Positions 52,417 to 61,107 of a stretch of DNA of 64,000 nt are shown one piece after another. Numbering within the stretch: position 1 is the stretch's first letter; each line of letters begins with the position of its first letter. Where the stretch lies: positions 31,434,001 through 31,498,000 of the forward strand of contig OX485806.1 of the NCBI GenBank assembly GCA_950295325.1, read 5' to 3'. The notes beneath the pieces are model-generated. The model saw nothing but the letters and a program-made list of their open reading frames with translations. It was not told where the DNA came from and did not search any database. The position numbers and the translations under genes were made by a program. This DNA comes from Polytrichum commune (Eukaryota > Streptophyta > Polytrichopsida > Polytrichales > Polytrichaceae).

Positions 52417-55268
52417 CTAGGTCCGATCTAAAGGGTGAGTTAAAATTCCACTCTCGAGAATTACTTTGACCTCGTTGAAGCTGAAGGTTGGCGCGTGGAT
52501 GAAAAGGTCTACATCAGGATTGCGATGGCAGACCTTTAAAAAAATATAGTAAACATGCTTGCAATACGAGAATTGACTCCGCCCTCGAAAGTTGGTCATT
52601 GTCTTCTTGAATGCAGGGCAGTTGCAACCCGGGAGGGAACTGATGGTGATGTGGTATTGTGTCACGTCGGGTGGCGTCATCGAGTCTAGCGCAATGATGC
52701 ACCCATGGCCAGGGTGAGGAATCATCGTCACCGAGCGGAGTTGAGCTTTGAGGGAGTCCGCAGAGCCCATGGATAACCGCTGCTGAGGGTTTGGACGGGT
52801 TGCGGTGCGCTTAACGAGCTTCCCTTCTCTCTTCCCAGGATACCTGTCTGCATCTGCTGGCACCGGCACGGAGTCTAAATTTGCCGGAGATGGTGCAGTG
52901 GAAAATAGCCTTCTGGATGAGACTGGCACTTTCTGCGGCAGTTGGAATCCGGCCGCCTCGAGGGCCAGGATCTCACATTGCTTGAGGTTAGTCCCAAGTT
53001 TCACTGGCCAAACATCCGGAATGCTTGGTCTCTCCTGTTCCGCAAAGTATTGAACAACCCATTTGCGCCTGCTACCCTTAGTGCACCTATGGATATCATC
53101 TGAGCAGAAGAAAAACTCTGTGGTCTCTTTCACATTCCTCCTAGTGTTGTGCCATAGACCGGTGTACGTAGGGGCAGGGGTTGATTTTGCACCCCTTACG
53201 ATTCTCTCAGTACACTTCTTTTTGGTGACAGCTCTCTGTGCCCAACAACATTTGGCAGAAGTCTTTGGCAACCGAGCGATGTGCCACTCCTTCACGTTCA
53301 CCCTAGTCTCCTCGACGGCAGTGACGTGGCTGATCCGTCCCTCGGGGATGTGGGACGGGACAACATTGTCGGCATGTGGCGCCAGGGGTGCAACTTCCGG
53401 GACATTGGAATCATCCTCTTCAATAATTATGGGCATGTTAGTGGAACGAGTCCGGACAGCCCTACCAGAGCCACGGGGATGTGAGAAGTTGACCTTATTC
53501 GGTGTGTGCGACTCCTCTTCTGCTCCAAGAGGTAGATCTGCTTTCCGTTTCGTGGACCCGAATACCTCTTCCCCAGCCATACAACGCACCCGGGTACAGA
53601 ACTCTTCTGCTCCAGGCATGTTCATCATGGGGTCTTCGAGGACTAAAGGATTACCCGTTTGCTTCGCCCTGCGCTCTGCCAACCTTAGCTTGAGCTCTTT
53701 CTTTGTAGGGCCTGTACCGCCGACATCACCTTTCAGGAACTGGTAGTAATTGACAACCTGAAGGAAGCCTCGAACGAAGTCGTCCACTGTAGCAACATAG
53801 AGGTTGCCGCCGCTGTTTCCAGACGCTTGAAGCCATTTGTTGTGTATTGATTCGGCAAGATTACATGAAGGCATTTCTGCTAGTTCTCCTTCTGTAAATT
53901 TCTACGTGCACATAGTGGAAGCAATTATAAATTGGAGAAGAGTTGTGAAAATTACAGTGAAAGAAAAAAAAAAAACAAGTTTTGGGAGAACATACCCCGG
54001 TCATGAAGCCTCCCCATTGGCGATAACGGAAATGCCAGAATGCAAGCCAGAGCTCGAGTTTGTCAAGTGCCTTCTCTGTCACTGCCCCGGCGGATACCCA
54101 CCATGCACGTAGCCCGTGGTACAGGTTTTCCGCTTCGTCCATGGTCCTGGCGGTCCTATATTGGTGGCACATCTTCTTGTGCTGCTCCCAGAGTTCTTCG
54201 GGAATGTATTTCTCGGTATACTTAACCATAGATTGGGTCCAGTGAAACTGACAGGTTCTCTCCCGGTCATCCATGCGGTCCTCCTTCTCGTTGCCATATA
54301 TGACCCGAACTTCATTCCAATTGGCCTGGGCGCTGTCGGCCATGAAACCCTTGAAGTTGGTATCGACAACACCATTCCTCTCCATCACAGCATTGAGATT
54401 CTTCCAAAAAACGATCTGGGCATCACAGTCCTCCGATTGCATGTCACAGCTTGCAATGGTCATGACACGACAATACGTGGAGTCATACATGTGGCATGCC
54501 ATTGTGGTCCATTGTCTAACCCGTTTCACATGGTCGAACATAATCCAAGCATTCTCCAGATCTTCGCCGGGCTGCATACGCTTCACCAAGTCTACCCCAC
54601 TACTAGGCCCGACTTCCGACATCTTGAAGACAAAAACCTTGTCAAGATCAGCCCCTTGACCAGGGAATTTGTTCTCCTGAACAAAGGCCCATAAACTGAT
54701 TCCACGGAGTTTGGTGATAGAGTCCATGACACCATACCAGAGCCCTACATCGGGCGCCCATACCCATGCCCATGCCCATACCCACCCATGCCCATGGGTT
54801 TTGGGTGGGCATGGTGCAATATTATTGTTCATGGGCGGGCATGGGTGGGCATGGCTGCACTATTATTGTTCATGGGCGGGCATGGGCGGGCATGGGTGGG
54901 CATGGGTGGGCACATGTCATGCTATGTGTGGGCATGGGTGGGCATGGGTGCGCACATGTCATGCTATGGGTGGGCATGGGTGGGCATAGGTCGTTGCTGA
55001 TGGGCATGGTCTGGGTATGGGTGCAATTAGAAAGGAAAATGTTGGGCTCTGCACCATACCTTCTGAGGTATCGGAAGCTCATGACCTTGTTGCGGATGTT
55101 CGGGGAAGCCATGTCCTTGCACCGGTCGAATACAGGAACAAGTTCCTCCAGAGTGAGCTTCTTTGGTGGCGCGTCATCGGATTGAAGAAGATAGTTGCCA
55201 ATTAGAACTTTGCTAGCCTCCAACTGCACTCTTGGTAGCTTGAGGAGTCTTCTTGATCTGTTCTTCAA
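52417..55268 (-). CDS. Mutator-like (MULE) transposase with SWIM zinc finger
   Basis: Minus strand, at least three exons: about 55268-55060, about 54744-53995 and about 53881-52417. Exon 2 holds the MULE catalytic region: WTTMACHMYDSTYCRVMTIA, then FMADSAQANWNEVRVIYG, then CQFHWTQSM, then ELWLAFWHFRYRQWGGF. Exon 3 begins with SCNLAESIHNKWLQASG, the usual block after the catalytic core, then a long acidic/basic linker, and ends with a SWIM finger (CNCPAFKK...YCKHVYY) near 52555-52625. The first intron contains a GGGCATGGGT minisatellite. No in-frame stop lies within exon 3 (485 codons). Exon 1/2 phases did not agree in my reading, so exon 1 borders are approximate. Terminal inverted repeats were not found. 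Confidence 0.78.
54760..55015. repeat. GGGCATGGGT minisatellite in the MULE intron
   Basis: GGGCATGGGTGGGCATGGGC and related units, including two ACATGTCATGCTATG spacer blocks. The proline-like and glycine-like ORFs over it are repeat artefacts. Confidence 0.92.
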
Positions 55269-56001
55269 TTAGGCCACTGATCTCAGCCTTAGTGTCTCTG
55301 TAGTCGCCCACCTTGACAGGGTGATCGTGAGTTCTGTGGGAGTCCAAATTCGACGGAAATACGGAAATACGGAAATACGGATTCAATTTCCGTATTTTAC
55401 CTTGCTTATCTGAGGATAATAGGGTCTATTAGGACAAAATTAATGGTACTAGGAAATAGAGTAGTCTAACCCCGCCTTGTGCGGTAAAACGACTCTAAAT
55501 AAGTACTATGACCGGTCCGTCAAATAGGATGGGCGGACCATGCAATCATGGTCCAAACCCTTGGTCCGGACCAAGTGACGGACGCGCCAAGATTACCCAA
55601 CGGCCCGGAAGTGGCGGTTACAACGGGCCTTATGGCGGTTGGGGGAAAAGAGAGCCGTTGGTGAAAATGTTAGTAAAACCGTTGGTGGGAACCGCCGGAA
55701 AACGGTTGGTAACCGTTTTCCGTTAAACCGAACGGTAACAGGGGAAGGAAGAGGGAGGAAGGATATTTAAGGGTCCCTTCCTTCTCCCTCACACTCTTTT
55801 CTGGAAAAAGGCAACCTGTTGAGAGAACGAGTGGTGAGGTGTTCCTTCTTTCGAGCCGCCAGCAGTTGGATTGCTGGGACTCAGCACTTTTCAGTCACCG
55901 GCAGTGGGCTTGCCGGGACTTTGTGGCACTTAGACGGAAGAGAAGGACTCCGGAAGAGAGAGGGAGAGGTTGCAAGCCAGAAAGGGTGAGAGGAGAGGAA
56001 A
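55269..56001. promoter_or_regulatory. Possible LTR or promoter and leader for the gag-like ORF
   Basis: Three tandem GGAAATACGG units and their complement form a small hairpin at 55360-55400. A TATA-like ATATTTAA at 55763-55770 is followed by a C/T-rich start region, then a leader with two CGCCAGCAG/CACCGGCAG...TGGGACT half-repeats. The first ATG in good context is at 56002. A second LTR copy is not in the window, so an LTR is only inferred. Confidence 0.4.
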
Positions 56002-58067
56002 ATGCCGGAAGCACGGGAAGAGGATCAGCGGGAACCCATCCCGATTCCGCTGAAAGCCCTCACCCCTGCAATTCCGAGGGAGGATAGAGAGCTGCAGGAG
56101 CTCGCGGAGGATCTCAGGGTCATGGGTTGTGCGGGATTGCTCTCCAAACCCTGGAATCTCAGAGCAGAAGATACCCTCCGCGAGTTTAAATTCGAGAGGG
56201 GAAATCAGTGGCTAGGCACAAAGAGGAGGGATCCGGAACATTGGACTCCGGATACGTGGAACAGGGTCTACGGGTTTCCCAAGGGAATCACGGAGGGGTG
56301 GGCCGGCCGCCGCGACGGCCTGTTCGCCGGGAAATTCAGAGGGGACGCGGATCCAAAGGACGGGTTTCACCCAGGGAACTGCCGGAATATTGGGAGCGGA
56401 GAGTGCTAGAGTTTCTCCTGCCCATTCTCAATCCGGACAAGCCGAAGCGGATTAGCCTCACCATGGCTAACACGCTGTTTGGTGCAATGTCCGGAGTCCG
56501 GCCGGTGAATTGGGGCCTGATCATCCAGGAGATAGTCGGACGGGCCCTCCCCCATATTGGCCGGAAACCCTCCTTCCTCTTCCCCTTCATTTTGCACCTC
56601 TACAGCATTTCGACTGCATCACGGCAGAGGAGGAGGACCTGCTCACAATAGCGGCGGATGAGGTCACCTACAAGCTGCTCCCGGAAGCCGGAGACGTCGA
56701 GACGGAGACCTCCAGCGACCCTATTCTTCCGGAAGCACCTCCCTCGTCACCCGGAAGCCCGCCACCAACCGTCTCGAGGCCACTCTCTCCCCCTCCCCCG
56801 CACCAACATCCGGAAGCCGGACCCAGCCGGGAGACCCCATGGCGAAATGTGGACCTATCCGCTTGGGACTTCCCGGAGAATCCATTCAAGCGGTTCCAGG
56901 AGGGGATGGAGGACCTCAAGACCCAGTACTACCGACTGGAGCACATCGTCAAGGGGGCGAACCATGCTCTGGACGACTGCGGACCCAGAAACATTCTCCG
57001 GGAATTGGCAAAGAGGGCGGACCGGAAGGAGCTGGAGCAGGCCAAGACGGAGAACGCCCACCTCACCGCACAGGTAGCGGCTATGACCCAGGAGCTGAGT
57101 CAGAAGAGTGAGGAGATCCGGAAGTATCATGCGGAGCAAGCAGTGTTCTTCAGCCGGATCCGGGAGCTGGTGGGTCATCCGGCGGAGATCGTGAACAAGG
57201 CACATCTCTACGACCGGATGATGGAGTCAGGAGAACCGGCTTCCGCCAGGCAGACCCTCCCCATCCTCGTGAAGTATTCACGGACGATGAAGGATCTCCT
57301 GGCGGAAATCCAGAGGGTGGTCCTGCCAAGCGGAACACCGCGGAGAGTGCTCTATCCGGGTCCACCAGGGTCACCAACCGGGACCCTCTACGAGGTGGTT
57401 GGTGAAGTAGCCCTGGTTCAGAATCCGCCGGCCTCTGCAGGACCCAGCCAGCAAGGAGGCGGCTCTCGGCCTGGTCATTCCGGAGGGGCTCCGGAAAGGG
57501 TCCATTCTCCCCAGGTGAGGCGGAAGAGCACCGGGTCGGTCCGATCCGGAAGGGGCTAGTCCCCTGTTCCGCGGAATTCGGATAGGTCCCGGACTCCGGA
57601 TAGGGCTCGGACGCCGATCCGGCACCAGACTTCCGATCGGGAGGCCACTCCGAGTAGGGGCAAGGCTCCTATGACCCACGCCTCGCCATCGTCTCCACGG
57701 GACTGCCAAGTGGTGAGTCCATTTCCTCCGCCACACTCGAGAGCGGCCTCCAACAGGGATCCGCGGACGGCTTCACTCTCGGGTGGACGGAATTCGGAGC
57801 AGGGCACCGGAAGCGATCCTTCTCCAGTCCGAAGCATCCGGATGGGGACAGCTTCCGGAACCCCAGGGACAGTCTCCGGGACACCAGGGACCGTTACCCC
57901 ACGGACCGAGAGGGCAGCGGATTCGGAGGACGAGGTTGCTCCGTCTCCGAACATGAGGAGGATGCTCACGCGGCTGCAGAAGGCGTCGCCGGCCGGGGGC
58001 TCATCCGCCGTCAGCGGATTAGGGAGTCACTCCAAGGAGGGATTGGCTCCGAAGAAGCACCGGTCTT
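56002..58067 (+). pseudogene. Disrupted GC-rich gag-like ORF, cut by a gypsy insertion
   Basis: Reading passes through three frames. Frame one runs 56002 to about 56390 (DTWNRVYGFPKGITEGWAGR, DPKDGFHP). Frame two runs to about 56610 (ERRVLEFLLPILNPDKPKRI, TMANTLFGAMSGVRPVNWGL). Frame three runs to a TAG at 57557-57559 and then onward to 58067. The middle has a coiled coil (LEQAKTENAHLTAQVAAMTQ near 57030); the tail is basic and proline/serine-rich. Single-base indels at the two frame changes plus one stop make it a pseudogene, unless they are assembly errors. The gypsy LTR at 58068 breaks the end. It resembles N-terminal proteins of plant retroelements, but I cannot name the family. The GC content is far above its neighbours. 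Confidence 0.5.
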
Positions 58068-59595
58068 TGTGAGCCCAAAAGGGTGCCCACATTTAGTCTT
58101 AGACCCTTGAAACGTTAGTTGATGCACTTTGAAGTAGCATGTTACTTCACAAAAATATAAAAAGAGTGAAATGTTAGTCTTAGAAGTACCATGTTGTAAG
58201 AGGCTAGGATGTGAGTTGTTATTGTGTTTTTACCTTCGGAAGGATTTGAATGAATGAGGATAGGTAAGGAGAACTTGGATTGAGTAGTTAGTGAGTAGGC
58301 TAGTACAAATGGATGGAGACAACCAAAGTGACTCAAGAGGCAAGTGCATTCGAATTGGGATGAATGGAGGATCACATGGAGCGCACAAGTGGACCACCTC
58401 ATCATGGCCACTTAATGGGGAAGGCCCAAGGAAGAATGCAAGGTGGAGGATAAGCAAATTCTCAAAGCACCAATCAAATCACGAGTTAAGCATCGTGGTT
58501 TGAATTAAGTGGTGAGCGACGATTTGGGAAAGTAAGGGGAGAAAGTTATGGCGGCGGAAAGCGAAGGAGGCTAAGTTTGGGTTGAAGCATCCCAAGTTTG
58601 GTAAAGTGTGGTAGATAGAAAGCCAAGGCTAGTTAAATGTTCGAATTAGGATCCTTGTTGATCATTTGAGGGAGGAAGGCTTAGAAGATAGGATTGGCGC
58701 CTACTAAGTAGGAGGAAATCTCAAGGGCTTATCGTGAGCCTTGAGGGTGCTCACCCCCTCAAGCTTACTATATAATCCCTCATTCTTCCCTCACTCATCC
58801 TCTCTTTCCTTTGTGCTCCAAGGCACCCCACGAGTTATAAGTGTGGGTGTGGGAAGCCATATTGGAGCACATGTGTGTGCTTAGTTTTTAGTTTGAGAGC
58901 CAAGGCTTGTTAGCCTTGAAGAGGGCTTGACCTCTTGGTAGAATTAGTGTTGACGTGAAGGATTTTAAAGTTAATTCATGATTCCAATTTGTGGTACTTA
59001 AAGTTCATGTTTTGAATACACGTGGTTGCAAGTTCCATGTTTAAGAGTTGAGCACTTGATGTTGTGATGAGTGCAAAAATATACTTGTGTGGATTAGTTA
59101 GTCTTAGTGAAGTTAGGAAATTCTCTCTCCCCCTCTCCTCTCTAGGATTTTAGGATTTTAGGATTAGAGAAGAATTGTGTGATTAGAAAGGGGTTGTTAG
59201 TAGAATTAGGGAAATTAGGTAGGAAGATTAGTTAAGGGCTTGAATAATTAGTGAGGTAGTTGGGGATTACAACTACAAAGTTGTGGGTTCATGAAGGACC
59301 TGGGTTTATGAAGGACCTGGGTTTGTTTAGTTAGAAGCTAAGGAGCTGGGTTCATGAAGGAGCTGGGTTTATGAAGGAGCTAGGTTTATGTAATTAGAAA
59401 GTAAAGAGATGGGTTCATGAAGGAGCTTAGTAGATAGCCTACCTAATTAGCTCATAGACAAGTAGTTAGTTACATTATGCTAGTTAGTGTTATGTGTGGC
59501 TTTCACAAGTAAATGTATTTGAGATTGACTATAGAGAATAGTGTTTTTTTAACACTTGCATCCTCTCTTTAAAAATAAACCACGTGCACAAATTA

Positions 59596-59673
59596 ATGGA
59601 GAATGTGGAGCACTCTCGCGATGGCAAGACAAAGGAAGCAAAGACCAAAGGTGCGAGGGAGAGATTGACATAA
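59596..59673 (+). pseudogene. Truncated first copy of the LTR small ORF (25 aa)
   Basis: Starts MENVEHSRDGKTKEAKTKGAR, matching the N-terminal half of the ORFs at 8685 and 39330, and then hits a stop where their core would begin. A second ORF with the core follows 33 bp later, as if one unit had been fused to a variant N-terminus. Confidence 0.6.
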
Positions 59674-59706
59674 GTCACATAAGTATTTCTTAATACTTAA
59701 AGGCTT

Positions 59707-59919
59707 ATGTACGGTATGGAGACACCAAGTGAGACCTCTTATAGTAGCGATACGGAATACACAAGTGATAGTTCAAGTGGTAGTATAGAGTCAACGGCAC
59801 GGACTCCATTTAGGAGAGGGATATCCTTAAGGGCTTGTGTAGCTAAAGCAGCCGGATGGACGTTAGAAGCAAACAAAGACAAAATAGCACCCGAGCATAA
59901 GGAGGTTAAAATAACATAG
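59707..59919 (+). CDS. LTR-encoded small ORF, 70 aa, CVAKAAGWT core (copy 4)
   Basis: ATG at 59707, TAG at 59917-59919, in the sense strand of the LTR and about 930 bp downstream of its TATA box, so it should lie in the leader of the gag-pol mRNA. The N-terminal half is Ser/Thr/Glu-rich (TSYSSDTEYTSDSSSGSIES). The core RGISLRACVAKAAGWTLEAN is at residues about 38-57. A Lys-rich tail follows. The SIESTART segment is shared with the copy at 48846-49013. No known domain. Confidence 0.7.
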   Translation: MYGMETPSETSYSSDTEYTSDSSSGSIESTARTPFRRGISLRACVAKAAGWTLEANKDKIAPEHKEVKIT

Positions 59920-60122
59920 TTAACTTGTGCATTCTCCACATACGTATTGAAATCGTACATTGAGTTGTTAAAAGTGAAATTCCAGTTAAATCCAAGACCA
60001 CTTGAAGGGTGAACCTTGCACTATGGACTCATCCAAGTCCAAATCCAATACCGCGGAGGAATGTGAGCCCAAACCCACTACTCGGACTACGGACGCTTAA
60101 GGGTGGGGGGTTTGGCCTCACA

Positions 60123-61107
60123 TAATTGGTGCGTCCGCCGGGAGCGAAGCGGAAGGTAGTTACAAGACTTGGAGGCGACTAGGAGACTTGGAGGCGACTA
60201 GGAGACTTGGAGGCGACTAGGAGACTTGGAGGCGACTAGGAGACTTGGAGGCGACTAGGAGACTTGGAGGCAACTAGGAAAAATTGGAGACACAAACTTG
60301 AGAGAAGGGAAGGAGCACCCGAAACTCGGTAAGTATTCTCTCTTTGGGTTACATTTGAATTCATTGTATTTCAACTATTCCTTGGAATGAATTGCATTGT
60401 CAATTACGCAAATTCATTTTTGAGGAAGGAGCGCGGCGAAGGTACGTCCTCAACCTTTTTGGGGATTTGCTAAGAACTTAAAAGGAACCTATAACCGAGT
60501 AGCTCATTAAAACATTAGAGGGTAAATTCACCTTAGGACATTGAACTTTGACACTCACCTCGGGGTGAGTCTCAAAGTTTTGGGAGTTGTCATTTCATGC
60601 TCTAGATTGAATTAATATTTCGCAAAGTTTATGGTGTTGTTACATTGAGTCACGATTGAGGGGAGTGCTAACTCACAGGGGGATGCGATTGCTCAAGGTA
60701 TGTTTATTTCTTCAAAGTGAACTCATTAACTAATTAAGGAATGCCTTTTGTACTCGTGATTGTTGTTATCCGTTGTAGAGGGTAATTCCCGAATTGTGGA
60801 TGGTGTGAGAAGTTGAAGGGTGAAGCCTCGACTTTTAACATAATATACTCGGAAGGTCACCCCCTCACAATCGGTATTGTGGTGAGTGTTAATTTGCGGG
60901 AAGGTGCGGAGGTGATGCTCCGACTTAACCAAAAAATTAACATGAACATGCCTATCCCCTATTGGGATTCTTTCACCTAAGTGGGCTTGCAGGTTCTTTT
61001 CCTCACCTCCTAAAAAAATTATAACCACACCAAGACAAGTGAAAATATTAAGAGGGGAATTGCTAGGATTATGTGTGGTCAAGTGAGGGTCGATCGATTC
61101 TTATGGA
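60123..61107 (+). other. Gypsy leader with primer-binding site and six 19-bp repeats
   Basis: TAATTGGTGCGTCCGCCGGG directly follows the LTR. Six units of GACTTGGAGGCGACTAGGA run from 60166 to 60279 (the last with one change); the other element has two. An antisense 118-codon ORF lies at 60726-61082. Confidence 0.75.

Larger units (their letters stand above)
58068..60122 (+). repeat. 5' LTR of the second gypsy element, 2055 bp
   Basis: Starts TGTGAGCCCAAAAGGG, ends GGTTTGGCCTCACA. TATA box CTATATAAT at 58768-58776. A minisatellite (GGGTTCATGAAGGAGCTGGG units) lies at 59285-59430. The segment from about 59430 to 59985 is absent from the LTRs of the first element and holds the small ORFs at 59596 and 59707. 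Compared with 13555-15095 only rare substitutions were seen elsewhere. Confidence 0.95.

Noticed and set aside
53063-53746. 227-codon plus-strand ORF
   Set aside because: It is the reverse-strand shadow of the MULE exon, which has the recognisable SWIM and transposase motifs.
54711-55185. Plus-strand ORFs rich in Gly/His/Trp
   Set aside because: They translate the GGGCATGGGT minisatellite in the MULE intron.
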